Positions 37,841 to 50,586 of a stretch of 64,000 nt of DNA are shown here, piece after piece. This DNA comes from Erythrophleum ivorense (lineage: Eukaryota > Streptophyta > Magnoliopsida > Fabales > Fabaceae): assembly GCA_026724425.1 (NCBI GenBank), contig JAIUCV010000118.1:930001-994000 (forward strand), written 5' to 3'. The notes under the pieces are model-generated. The model was not told the DNA's origin, did no database searches, and saw only the letters and a program-made list of their open reading frames with translations. Within the stretch, counting starts at the first letter, position 1, and the number at the start of each line of letters is the position of its first letter. Made by a program: the position numbers and the translations under genes.

Positions 37841-38745
37841 TTTTTCATTTTTTTAATTTTTTATATATTTTTTATTGATTTTTTTTATTTTTTATTTTCT
37901 TCTCTCTTTTTTTTTATGATTTTTTTAGTTTTTTGATTTTGATTCTTGGAATAACATTTTAAAAAGAATTTTTTAATATCTTCTTTTATTTATTTTTTTA
38001 ATTTTTAATTTTTTTTTGTTTTTTCTTATTTTTGTTTTGTTTTGTTTTAATTATTTTCTTAAATGTGGGATACAGACATTTCAATTTTCAATTTTTCATT
38101 TAAAAAGGATTGACATTAAACATTAACATTATTTTTATTTCATTTCATTTTTTTAGCAAAACTCTTAAGATATTTGAATGTCTAAAACATATACTTTTTT
38201 ATTTTTAATTTTTTTCATTTTAGGAAAAATGCATATAATTTCTTTAAAAAACTTTCGTTTTTCTTCTTTGTTTTGGTTTTCTTGTTATTTATTGATTTTT
38301 TTAGGTATTTTTGTTGTTATTTTTTTTTTCATCTTTGAAATTTTTATTGTTATCATTTTTCATTTTTTTAATTTCTTGTTTATTTTTTGTTCTTTTTTTT
38401 TTTCTGGTTGTATTTTTTGCTTTTTTTTTGTTTTGTATTTTTGTTTGTTGTTTTTTTTGTTTTTGAAATTTTTATTGTTATTATTTTTCATTTTTTCTTA
38501 TTATTTATTTAGTTTTTGACTTTTTTTTAATTTTGTATGACTCTTTTATTTTGAATTTTCTTTTTCTTTTAAATGAATATTGTTGATTTCTAATTTTTTT
38601 GTTATTCTTATTTTTTTTATTTTTCCTTTTGATTGATGATTTTTCCTTTATTATATTTTTTATTTTTTTAATTCTTGATTTGCCCTTTTTTATTGTAATC
38701 CTTTTTTTTGTGATTGTTTTTACCCTTTTTAAAAGAATCAAGAAG
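37841..38745 (+). repeat. T-rich low-complexity tract
   Basis: About 0.9 kb made almost wholly of T runs broken by A, G or C (TTTTTATTTTT, TTTTGTTTTT). Any frame here gives only F, L, I or K, N runs, so the open frames at 38178-38519 and 38505-38741 are artefacts. It ends abruptly where the truncated Gypsy integrase begins. Confidence 0.85.
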
Positions 38746-38799
38746 GCTTATTGTTGGCAGCTACTAAATTAAGTTTCAGCTACTGAAGTAGTGCATCAC

Positions 38800-41700
38800 A
38801 ATCAAGAAGGCTTCGATCAACTGCGTTGACTAGACAACTACCTTCCTTATAACATGGGATAAGTAGGGGTTGTCGACCATAAAAAGCTTAGAATGGCATC
38901 ATCCCAATAGATGCATGAAATGTTGTATTGTACCAAAACTCGATACACGGAAGGAAATCAACCCATTTTCAAGGTTGTTGGTGACAGAAGCATCGTAGGT
39001 ACTGTTTAAGGCATTGGTTAACCACTTCAGATTGTCTGTCAGTCTGCGGATGATATGCGAAACTCATTTTTAGCTTAGAGCCAGACATTTGGGAGAACTC
39101 ATGCCAAAATTAGCTTAAAAAGAGTGGGTCGCGATTACTAATAATTGATCGTGGCATTCCATGAAGTTTGACAACTCCATCAATGAATAAAGCGGTAACA
39201 GTTCGGGCTGTATAAGGATGAGAGAGAGGTAGGAAGTAAGCGTATTTGCTCAATCGTTCTACCACAATGAGAATGACATTCTTACCATGTGAAGAAGGTA
39301 AGCTGTCAATGAAATCAAGTATTATATCATCCCAAACTTGACAAGGGATTGGAAGTGGCTGAAAGAGGTCTGCTGGAGAGAATGTTTTGGCCTTGTTGTG
39401 TTGGCAGGTATTACAGGTAGCCACATACTGCTTAACAGTTTAATACATTGAAGGCCAATAGAATTGTTGTGCCAGCCGCTTAAAAGTACGCAATACACCT
39501 GAGTGACCACCACAAGGTGAGTTGTGAAATTCATAAAGAAGTTGCTGAATAGTAGTAGAAGTTGGGGGCATTACCACACGTTGTTTATATCAAATTAACC
39601 CATTATGCCAAGAATAAGGATTTCCAAGATTGTCAGTAGCCATTTGACCAATCCGCTACATATAAGGGTTGTCACGTGAGTTTTGCTTTATTGTATCCTA
39701 AAGTGAGGAGTGAGAAACAAATAAGGAATTCATACTTGGGCTTCCTGCTACTCGAGATAAAGCATCGACAACATTATTAGTCTTGCTAGGTTTATATAGG
39801 ATTTCGTAATCATAACCCAAAAGCTTCGTTACCCATTTTTGTTGTTCAGGTGTAGTGACCCACTGCTCTAATAAATATTTGAGGCTCCTCTGATCAGTTT
39901 GAATATAAAATTTTCAACCAAGTAGGGACGCCAAGTTTGAATAGCAGTGATAATTGCCAACATTTCCTTAGCATACACAGACAAAGCACATTTAGTCACA
40001 CCTAAAGCACGACTCATAAAAGCAATAGGGTGGCCTTGCTGGGTGAGAACAACACTAATGTCATCTCCAGAAGCATCAGATTCAATCACAAAAAGTTCTT
40101 GAATACAAGGCTAACGTAGGTGTCGTGGTCATTGCCTCCCTGAGATTTTGAGAAGCCTTCTTAGCTTTTTTAGTCTACTAAAACTATTTTTTTTAAGAAG
40201 GTTGGTTAAAGGACGAGCAATGAGGCCATAATTGCAAACAAACTTGTGATAGTAACCTGTGATTCTTAAAAATTCCCGTAAATCAGAAACATTAGTTGGT
40301 CGAGGCCATTGCAGCATGGCTTGTATTTTTTTCTAGTCCACCTTGACGCCATCAAGAGTGATAATGTGACCCAAGTATTCCAACTCTTATTGACCAAAGG
40401 CACATTTACTGAGCTTAATGTAAAACTGATGATGCCTTAAAATTTCAAGAGCCGTTTCAACATGTTCAAGATGCTTAAACCAACTAAGACTATAAAATTA
40501 ATATATCATAAAAAAAGACCAAGATAAATTGATGCAGGTAAGGTCGAAAAATAGAATTCATAATTGTTTGAAAGGTAAAAGGAGCATTGTAGAGACCAAA
40601 AGGCATAACCAAATATTCATAATGGCCATTATGAGTACGAAAAGCAATTTTATGAATATCTGGTTTATAAACGTGTACCTGATGGAACCCAATCCATAAA
40701 TCCAATTTCATAAAATAAGAAACCCCATAAAGTTCATCCAATATATCATCAATAGTGGGAATGGGAAATCTATCCTTGATGGTTGCAACATTTAGTGCCC
40801 TATAATCGGTGCAAAAACGCCACGTCCCATCTTTTTTCTTGACTAAAAGAATATGTGAAGAGAATGGACTGATACTTGTGGTCTTATCAACTCCAATTTA
40901 AGCATATCTTGAACTTGCTTTTCAATTTCAGCCTTTTGAAAATAGGCATACCTATATGGTCACACATTGATGGGCTCTATGCCATCCTTGAGATTGATAT
41001 GGTGTTTAATCTCTTAAAGGGGTGGAAGTTGTGATGGCTCCTTGAACAAATCCTCGTACTTCGCCATTAGTTATTGCAGCTTAGTAGGAACATCATGCAG
41101 ATTGCCTTAGCTTGTTAAGTTGAGAAAAATTGTAAATAAAGAAGCCCCACTTCGAGCCTCCTTAGAAAATTCGTGAACAGAAGCTCATTGAATAGCTTGA
41201 GAAGTCAAGCCATGTAATTTGTAAGGTTCGTTATTCCATTGAAATTCCATAGTTAGCTCTTTCCAATTGCAAAGAACAGACCCTAATTGTTCCAACCATT
41301 ATACTCCTAACACCACATCCAAATTGATTAGTGGTAAAGCATAAAGAGTAAGGGAAAAAGGTATACCTTGCAATGTTAAGGGAACCCATTCAAATCTGCC
41401 ATGACATCTTAAAGGACCACCATTTGCCACCTTGACATCAAATGGTTTAGTTGGAACAACATGCAACTGAAAGATGTCAGCTACCCTAGTATTGATGAAA
41501 TTGTGGGTTTAGCCACGATCAATCAGCACAACCACCTTCGTTTGACCAATGGTCGCCAAGATTCGCATCGTCTTGGAGGGAGACCATCCAGTGAGCGCGT
41601 GTAGTGAGATTTTAGGTTGGAGATCTTCAGACTCCTCCAATTCACCTTCCTCTTCATATTTATAAGGACTTGATGTACTACCTTCCAAGAGCAGAAGTTG

Positions 41701-42600
41701 TAGTTTATGACACCTATGGCCAAGGGTAAACTTCTCATCACAATTAAAACAGAGCCCTTATGCATGTCACTTCTGCATTTCTTGCCATGTGAGATGTTTA
41801 GTAGTTGAAGAAGATTGAGCCTTTGGTGAAGCAGTAATAGCATGAATGAATGGCTTAGAGTTACGCCATTGACGAATGAGTTGCTCGTCCTGAACACGTG
41901 CTAATGAGATTACTTCCTTCAATGTCTTCGGTTTGAACATATGAATTCCATTTGCTATTTCTGGCTTTAAGCCACCCATGAAAGCTCCTACAAGGCCCTT
42001 TTGAGGCCAGCCTTGTACTTGGTTGCCAAGTCTTTCGAACTCTTGCTGAAATTCTCACAATGAGCTTGTTTACTTGATTTTTTAGAGTGCCTCATCAAAG
42101 TCTTCGCACTCGGTGGGTCAAAAATGAGCCCATAATTCTTCTTCAAAAATGGCCCACGTAATTTCCTTGCTTTCCTCAGCATAGGCTCGATGGATCCATT
42201 GCCACCATTGGTTTGCCTTACCTTCAAGGTGGAAGGAAGCGAGAGAAACTTTCTGTGCCATCAAGGTAGCCTGAAACTCAAAAAATTAGTTTACATGATT
42301 AAACCATACAGTTTGGTCACCTCCAGAGAATTTCAAAAACTCAAGTTTTGCTAACTTAGAAGAGAACATTGGTTGTCCCCCCTCTGTATTCGTTCGACCA
42401 TCATCTCGGTTTACATGGAAATATTCACTACGATCGTTGGTGTTGCTACTGGTCCCTTCCCGATTTGAGAGTAGAGCCTCGGACAAACGATTAATGGTTT
42501 GCTCCATGTTTTTGAGTTTATCAGCAAGGCTTAGCTCCATCTGACTCATTCCTTGTTAAAGCTTGCTAAGACTTGCTTCCAATTGTCAATCCGCCCTCTG
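38800..42600 (-). pseudogene. Ty3/Gypsy chromovirus gag-pol, truncated and disrupted
   Basis: Minus-strand order from 42549 down: gag with LEFLKFSGGDQTVWFNHVN and GGLKPEIANGIHMFKPKTLK, then CCHC knuckle CFNCDEKFTLGHRC (about 41740). Next come a protease region (about 41520-41250), reverse transcriptase with KLDLWIGFHQVHV and YLVMPFGLYNAPFTFQ (about 40700-40560), and RNase H with IESDASGDDI and GHPIAFMSRAL (40089-39990). Integrase has CNTCQHNKA, WDDIILDFIDSLP and YHPQTD...E, then WVDFLPCIEFWYNT (about 38950). The active-site box reads FFYDIL where FxDD is expected. Many stops and frameshifts occur. Coding homology ends near 38800 and the 3' LTR is missing. Short LTR and motif style suggest a Reina-like chromovirus. 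Confidence 0.88.
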
Positions 42601-42620
42601 TTAGAAGCCATAGAGGTAAC

Positions 42621-42633
42621 AACTCTAATACCA
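42621..42633 (-). other. primer-binding site (initiator Met tRNA), degraded
   Basis: Minus-strand TGGTATTAGAGTT matches the TGGTATCAGAGC primer site for initiator methionine tRNA with two changes. It sits one base inside the LTR end at 42635, as expected for this retroelement class. Confidence 0.8.
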
Positions 42634-42634
42634 A

Positions 42635-43000
42635 TGATAGGTCCTAGTCAGAATTGAAAAGAATATATGATATGATAATGCTATTTTTTGTTTTCTTCCC
42701 ATTGCACCACTTTACTAGGTTCTTAAATACATCCGGGACCCACAACAACTGAACTTACTTTCTATTAAAATATTTTAAATTAATAAAATAATCAATAGCT
42801 ATCTTATTGTTATGTGACTACATGCAACAGACCATAAATCAATAATCATCTATGTGCTTCATGTGCTACTACAAGTCGTGTCACATCTCATGCGATTTCC
42901 TCTCCGCAATACTTGGAGTTTCTCTTGGACGTGCGTTGAGATTTCGCAACGTGTGTAACGTATCAGAGACCAACTTGATCTTCACCCTTTGACACCATCA
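42635..43000 (-). mobile_element. 5' LTR of the Gypsy chromovirus (366 bp)
   Basis: On the minus strand the segment begins TGATGGTGTC at 43000 and ends GACCTATCA at 42635, with TGAT/ATCA terminal inverted repeats. It is followed directly by the primer-binding site and gag. The short LTR fits Reina-type elements. No second copy was found at the truncated 3' end. Confidence 0.75.
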
Positions 43001-44500
43001 ATTCCAAATGCAACAAGAAAAAGGTGATTCAGGTTCATATTACTATAAGCATGAATAAGATTTACTTCAAGTTTAGATAAGATACAACCCACCATCTACC
43101 ATCCACATTACATCAAGTAAAATATTTGGACACCATTTAGGTAATTGTTCAATTTTTAGACAATCTGCTTTCAATTCGTCACACAAACCCAAATCAACAC
43201 AGAGATTTAACTCTTACTTTTAAGTTAATCAAATATATTTCAAATGAATTTCTGAGCACTTTCTAAGCAAACTTGCTTTAAAAGAAAATAATCCCCACAT
43301 TTCAAACAGAGAAGGCATTCCCCTAAAACAACTTTCGTATCTCCCAAACAGACCCAAATTTCCCCATTGAAACTAAACTTTTATAATCATAGGATCGAGA
43401 AATCAAAATATACTTGCATTTTATGACTTCCCTGATTCATGAGCTTTCTACTAGACCAGAATCCAACAAGAACACACCTGAGATTTCAAATTAATCACAG
43501 AAATGGCTTCAAACCCAGAACCGTAGTATTGAAAATAAGATCCTATAAAAATACCAGCAACTAACAATCATACTAGACAAATTTATATCTCATGAGTAGA
43601 CTCAGATTGACAGTACCATTGAAACAACAATTCGAAATCCAAAAGTTAAGCCATTATTATAGATTCATGGCTATCCAATATTGAGAGAGAAAAGAGAAAG
43701 AAAAAAAAATGAATGATGAATAGACATACCCCTTGAGGCTTGCTTCTTTGGAAGAGTTTCAGATGCCCTCTGATGGTTCTAACTATCCTTCTCTGATCAC
43801 CTTCCTTCAGCTGCTAAAGGTTGTTCCTCCTTTCTCGAAAATCAGAGAGTTTCCCCCAAAATCCTTTCTCCACAGAACTCAAAAAAAAAAAATCAGAAAA
43901 ATCCTCCTTTTTTTTCTTTCTCGATCTTCCCAATCTCTCCCTTGATTCTCTGCTCTTTTCCTCTTGCCCCCAGTAGCTGTCCCTTCTCCTCCTCCTTTTT
44001 TTTTTTCCACCAAGAAATCTCCAACCAAAAATCCCCAGGAGCTCACCCTTGTTTTTTCTCTCCGAATCCTCTAATTGAATCGAAAAATGCTCTCTGTTCT
44101 CTCCTTCGAATTATCCACCATCTCGGTCTCTCTTCCCATCTCTATCTTTTGAACCACTTCAAGCTAAATCTCCCCCTCTTAGTCTCTCCTTCTCTCTATT
44201 CTCTTCCCCTCAGTTTCCTTCTGTTCTCTCTTGTTGTTTCCTCGCAACCCGTAACCAAAAACTCCCAAAGCCTCTCGCTCTCCATCTCTCCTCTTCCCCC
44301 TCCCCCCAAAACTATCCTCTTTCGACATGGCTCCCTTCAATCCTTTCATACCCAGAGGGCCATCGCGTGCTTGCTCCACTAGTCTGCTCAATTTGTCTTC
44401 ATCCTGCGTGAAAGAAACCATGTTGCACCTGCTCTGCTTACATCCCATTCTGCTCTGTCCCTGCTGCCTCCCCTTTATTTAATTTTTTTTTGTCTTTTTA
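43001..44500. other. non-coding repeat-derived DNA with pyrimidine-rich block
   Basis: 43740-44480 is strongly C/T-rich on the plus strand. The ORF at 43942-44382 is built of S, L, P and F runs from this composition and is not convincing as a gene. Confidence 0.45.
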
Positions 44501-44509
44501 GTTGAACTC

Positions 44510-44925
44510 GTTTGATTTTTGTTTTAAGGATATTGGCCTTTCTATTAGATCAATGGAGTTAAAAGGTTGGGGCTGAAGCAAGCAATCTTTTTTTTATTAT
44601 TTATTATTTTTTGATTTTTGTTTATTTTTTTTCTTTTTTTTGGGATTGGTTGATTTTTGTTTTAAGGATATTAGGCCTCTATTTTGGGGGATTGGGTCAA
44701 TGGAGTTAAAAGGTTTGGGGTGAAGCAAGCAATCTCTTTTTCCTTTTTTTTTGTTTATTTTGTTTTTTTATTTTGGTATTTTCTTTCTTTTTTGGGGCTA
44801 GTTTGATTTTTGTTTTAAGGATATTGGGCTTCTATTTTGGGGTATTAGGTCAATAGAGTTAAAAGGTTTGGACTGAAGCAAGCGATCTTTTTTTTTGTTA
44901 ATTTGATTTTATTATTATTTTTAAA
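44510..44925 (+). repeat. three tandem ~145-bp repeats
   Basis: GATTTTTGTTTTAAGGATAT starts at 44514, 44652 and 44805. Each copy continues through a variable T-rich part, GTTAAAAGGTT and GAAGCAAGC.ATCT. Copies are very similar, so the expansion is recent. Confidence 0.88.
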
Positions 44926-44929
44926 ATTT

Positions 44930-45090
44930 GTTTGGACAAAATATGGTGGTTATAATTATCTTCTTGTGGATCGATTATTTCACATTGATAAAATATGCTT
45001 TATCACAGATTCACGACCATCCATTATCTGGTCAAAATAATCTTCCTTATGGCAGATTATTTCACATAGATAAAATATGCTTGTTTATCC
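44930..45090 (+). repeat. 82-bp repeat, locus 2
   Basis: GATAAAATATGCTT, CCATTATCTGG and CAAAATAATCTTCC recur with the same 82-bp period (about 44983 and 45065) and the same orientation as 28990-29200, 16 kb away. Confidence 0.7.
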
Positions 45091-47110
45091 CAAAAAGGAT
45101 AAATGTTACCTAATAGTGGTTACTTTGGTCACATATTAGTTCAATTTAATTAATTTTAAAAAAATAAGCATGATAAATGGTGTCTTAGCACTAAGCCCTT
45201 TTTTTTAAAAGAAAAGTAAGATGCAAAAATCATCTTAGAACAAAATGGAGAAATTTTCCACCTTAAATCTAGACTTTAGCACTTAATCCTTAAATAACTT
45301 TAAACCATGTTTGAAAAAATTCATAAACCACCTCACAAATTATTCCAAGATGTTCAAAATTGTAGAAATTCATAACCAAAGCATGAAAAAGTTCATTAGT
45401 CAAAATTTCTAACTTAAATATTCTTCAATGACAAAATATAAAAATTTATAACCGAAACATGACAAAGTTAATAGATCAAAATTTCTACCCTCAATGTTCT
45501 TCAATGATAGAAAATCACACCTAAATATGTCTAATAATCTAACAAGACTCACCTTGATAACATTTGACTAAAAAAATTAACTCTTTGACGTCAAACCCTA
45601 ATTTGGTAATATTTAATTATGCAAATCAAACCATCATTCTACATAAATCACAATACCACTTGAAAGGGGAAAACTTAAAAGAGTAAAAGGATTTTCTTGA
45701 TTCATAAAAGAAAACTCATAATCAAGTAAGTTTAATTTGTGATTCACACAATCAAATAAAATTGAATTTCATGTAAATGCATTGGATAATAACATCTAAA
45801 AGAATGTAGTGAAGAACACTTTCCTTAATCCATAGTTAAAGCAAATTTCTAAATCTAAATACTTCATCTTAGGATTTCTCTAAGATGAGACTGAAATTAT
45901 GACGATTGTTATATTTAATTTAAGGATTATAAATTTAATATATTCCTAAGTTAAACACTTTTATTTTTGGACCCATCAATCCTAACTAAAGTGTTACCAA
46001 ATTTTTACACATAAAAGGCCCATATCTTTAAACAATAATAGTTTTATAAATCTATTTGATTAAACACCTTATTACAACACATAATTGGGCTCTTTTAACC
46101 ATATAACTAATCAATGTAAAATTATATTAATATGTGGGACTATCTAATAAAAAATATAATATAATAATAATCAAATTTAAAAGCTTAAATTGTTAAATAA
46201 AAGTCTATGATAATCTTCTTATAATTTCTAAAAAAATTATACTTAAATATTCTTTTCAATGCGAATCGACCTAATCTTGGTCAATTTTTCTTTACTAGTC
46301 CAACTTGTAAAAACATGTGTGGGTTAATTGACTGCTCAACAATAATAGGTGCCTGCCAACAATGAGCAGTCGGCGCTTTGGGAACAAAACTCCCGACGAC
46401 GTAAAGTTGTCGCCAATAAGAATGATGCATCTGGGCCTCTGAAGGCTCAAACTGGAATATATCTTCAAGATATGTTAGGCTTGATGAGACTTTATATTCT
46501 AGGCCTAGGTAAATGTAATTAACTGCTTCACGAACAAAAAAAAAAAAACTTGGCATTTGTCTTTCAGAAAATGTATGACAAACTTATAAAAGAAAATTTA
46601 AGGCTTATTTTAATGCTTCGATTTCAGTTTAAAAATAAAAAATAAAAATCCTTCAATTAACATATTTTAATTTCATAAATATATTGTGTATTGTTTTTTT
46701 TTTTTGAGTAATTTTTTTAACTAGTTGCAATTTTTTGTTTTTTAATAGATCGTGTTGTAGTTTTTTTAATATAACAATATTTCTTTATATATCAATACAA
46801 ATATTTTTTTTAATTATTTATATTTTTGTCATATGAAAACATGTAAATAATTGTTTAGTAAAAACACATTATATTATAAAAATATCATGTTTCTAAAAAA
46901 AATATTATATTTTTCTGCCTAGCAAACTTCAAAAAGTTCATTAGCCTTTAAATGGGGTTTTCAAAGCCTAGAGTTTTTCCCACCATCTTGGACAGGATTT
47001 CAAAGGCTAGAATAGACTACCACTTTTCAATTTATCAAGAGAGCTATCTGAACAGAACTATCTACAATAGTTTGATTTATCAGTGATAAATTCAAAAAAT
47101 TGCTGAGATG
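45091..47110. other. AT-rich intergenic or repeat-derived, no gene
   Basis: The only less AT-rich patch is 46310-46500, where a 91-residue minus-strand frame (46556-46281) lies. I recognise no domain in it and regard it as unsupported. Confidence 0.35.
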
Positions 47111-47127
47111 AGTAAAATCTTATATAA

Positions 47128-47300
47128 AGTGCAAGAGACCCAAGAACCTTGACTTAAGTGGTATCTTACTTAGACTTAACTTCTTAGGATACTTGATCTA
47201 CCTGGATTCAATTCCTACCTCGCTGTTTCCCCTCTCCCACCTCCCTCGCAAGGCCTTATGCTTTCTTTGTAACAAAAGTTATATATAACTGGAGGCTTTA
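47128..47300 (+). mobile_element. possible tRNA-derived SINE
   Basis: An A-box-like TGACTTAAGTGG (47150-47161) and a B-box-like GGATTCAATTCC (47204-47215) lie about 42 bp apart, the arrangement of an RNA polymerase III internal promoter. The sequence does not fold as an intact tRNA. Ends and tail are not defined, so this is tentative. Confidence 0.3.
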
Positions 47301-49475
47301 CACTAATATGTATTAATGAACAATTTTGTCCAAAAGAATAGGGAGGCCTTGGGATTAAGAAGAGACATAAGATTGATCTTCCTAAAGGCCTTGCCCTTGG
47401 CTTGTATACACACGGAAACCAACTCTATGGCTCACTATTTCAATCCCCCAAGAGCATCCCTAAGTGTGAACAAAGTAGCTGAATGGTGTGGTTAGTTCTT
47501 TCTCTCTAGAGGAGACACGCACTTCTCTCTTTGAGACTCCACAAACTCCAACTCAATCCAGTTACCTCTATTGTCGTTGAAGCCCACTAGGTGAATTACA
47601 TATTATGCTTTGTCATCAACCCCTAGAGATCTTGATTGCAAGCTTATACTGATCGAGAGTGTTCTTCATTCTATCATACTTATATGACCCAAGGTTGTAG
47701 AAAAATAATGGACTAATATTCCTTATGGCAATATCATCAGTTTTGTAGTAGTGTTTAATGACGATAAAGAGTACCCCGAAGACCAATGGTAAATTATAGT
47801 GTGTGACCTTACTTGGAATCAACTAGTGACGGTTAACGTGGACAAACCCAAAAACCTACTGATAGAGTCTGAATGTTGCTAACTGCCAAGGATATCCAAG
47901 AAGTCAGGTTTCATAGTTGGCTCATTCAATGTTGCGGAGAACTAATGTATCTGTAACACCTAGTTTTAATTGATGACTAATGGATTAAATAAAGAGATTT
48001 AGTTAATAATAGTAAAATAATCTTAATGACTCCAAATAATGCGAACCAATTAACACTTTTATCATAAATAAACTACCAAGCTTGATATTCATCATACCAT
48101 GATTGAGTATTTAAACTATTGAAGTTGTAATTAACTCTAAAGATATCCCATTAAGACGTTAAGACATAAGCCTAAGACTCTAAGTTAAAAACCGAATCAA
48201 AATTTCACATAAAACCCTTCAAAGAAACTCCTAAACATCACAACATGATTGGTGTTGCAATCTCACAAAGCCACGTCATAGTGTGCCTTATGCTGCAACA
48301 ACCAGAGCACAGGGAACTCACACGGCATTGTGACTCAAAGGGTTGTGACACGGTGCATTTGTCTTTGTCTGAACATTGCTACAGCACCTAAGGACCATGC
48401 CACCTAGCCTTTGATGCAAATTCTTGGAGAAAAACCTGCATGGTGCTATGGTCGTAGCCTCTATTTGAATAGGGCCATGGCATCGCTAGGACAAAAACCA
48501 CCAGTACCAGATTTTTTCCTACCATGCGAACCATACACAACCCAAAATGCTTCTAACTTATGCAAATGAGTATGGGACCATTAAAATAATTCTAGATACA
48601 ACCTCTAATGATGTAGCAACTTAAGAAATAATGACCTAATCTTCCCAACACCTACAAGTGACAAATTTAAGATGGAAGACTAAAAAAATATGGCTTATGA
48701 TAGCTATGAACTCCACTGACAACAAAATGCATATTTTGACCAACAACTCATATACTCAAATTCTTCAATACATAACCATTTCACTTCCAACCAAGCTTCA
48801 CAAATTTTAAATGCTAAATGGAAATGTTCTTAACCCTTGGAACCATAAAACATCTATGAGCTCAAAATTTGACCATGTGACTTCCTTGCACCTATATACC
48901 AAAGCTTCCAAAAATCAACAACAAAACCAATCATAGGGCAATTCTACATTAAAAAAAAATATAGTAATTAGAATCCATCATTTCCATTCAAGCTAAAAGA
49001 ATCACAAGGTATATAATCCATCATCATTCATAAGCTACACCAAAATATACCATAGTTACAAGTGAGATCCCTTTACAAAGCCATTAAGCAATATCTAAAT
49101 TTCTATTTATCATCCTTACATGTACAACTACCCAAATATGAAATCTTACACTTGGTAATGTCATATTACAAGTTGTAAGTTAGTTACAATATACCAAAAT
49201 ATAATCAATATATAGTTATTTTAAAAAAAGTAAGCCTAATCTAATCCAATCAAACCTTTGGTTGTTTGTCCTTACCAAAGCTCAAACATTCACTTGTAAA
49301 AAGCTAGTCTACAACTAGGGTAAGATACAAAATCTCTATAATCAAAGGCAATTTTCATCACAATCATAGAGGCAAATAAGTATAAAGTTGTACATGATAA
49401 AATTATCATTTATTATATCATATTCAACAAATCAGAAATAGTAAATTTGATAATGAAATTATAGTCATTGGCTAA
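47301..49475. other. repeat-derived, no clear gene
   Basis: An LTR-like start TGTAACACCTAG occurs at 47951, but no matching end was found. A minus-strand frame at 47822-47616 has no recognisable domain. The solo LTR at 49476 was inserted into this sequence. Confidence 0.35.
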
Positions 49476-50531
49476 TGTCACGACCCAAACCCCAAGCTAT
49501 AACCGACACCTAGACCAATATATTTATTCTCAAAATTTCACCATTTTCATATATCTCAGAAATCTTGCCACCACACAGCATGTACATAAATTTTCAAATA
49601 CAAATAGTTGTTGTTACAAGGACCTATAGAAGGTTTCTAAAGGAAACATAACATCTACAAAAAATTCAAAATAATCCACCACCTAATAGCCAATGTGTTT
49701 TGGAGTCTCAACACAAACAAACTAACCAAAATAACATCCCATCTGTGTCTGCAAATCCCAGAGCATTTCAATCTACTTTATACTACTTTGAAAATATATA
49801 AGGAAAAGAGTTAAGCTTGCCACAGACTTAGTGAATGCGTAGAAAATAAAACAAGTGGAAGGGGAAACAAGAAGGTTTAAAGCCTTTCGCAATATATTAC
49901 TTGGACAAATAATTGGCTAACATATATATATAATCACAACAATTTAATTACATTGCAAGCTATTAGCAAAAGAGAAATTTAAAATTAAAGAAAATAATAT
50001 AGAATGAATCTCATAAAAAAGAACCATAATCAACCCTAAGTGTCACCATACAAGATTCAATATTACTATTAGTGCCACTATCCAATATGACAATATCACT
50101 ACCATCACCAAGTGTTGCCACACGGTATGCATTTCATGATGTAACTAGTATAGTTATCATTGAGTGCTGCTACACAATGAGTATTCATCATTTTAACTAA
50201 GTGCATCTTAGTCGTTACCCCCGCTAATGACTATAGGGTTATGGCCAGATTTCCATTCACATATATTTTTTAATGAATTTATTTAAATAGTCTAAATAAT
50301 TAATGATTGAGGATTTAATCAAGTAAAGGAAGTAAGTTAGATAAATAAAATAAAATAAATAATTCAACAAAATTATATATAAAAATCTAAGATAGATTCA
50401 CTATTTGAAAATAAAAAAATAAAATACATTAATACACCTCTTGGCATCAATACTTCATAACATATATGGGTTCACACATTTTTTTTAAAATGTGAAATTC
50501 ATTCATCATCTTTTCATCATTATAGCCATAT

Positions 50532-50586
<55 letters not shown>

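Noticed and set aside
38178..38741. Two open frames of 113 and 78 codons across the T-rich tract
   Set aside because: They consist of F/L/I or K/N runs forced by homopolymer composition and have no codon or domain signal.
43942..44448. 146- and 89-codon frames on opposite strands
   Set aside because: Both arise from a pyrimidine-rich non-coding block; residues are dominated by S, L, P, F or their complement.
46281..46556. 91-codon minus-strand frame in a locally G+C-richer patch
   Set aside because: Considered as a gene fragment, but no motif could be named and no splice context supports it.
47616..47822. 68-codon minus-strand frame
   Set aside because: The sequence looks protein-like but I could not match it to a family; too weak to call.
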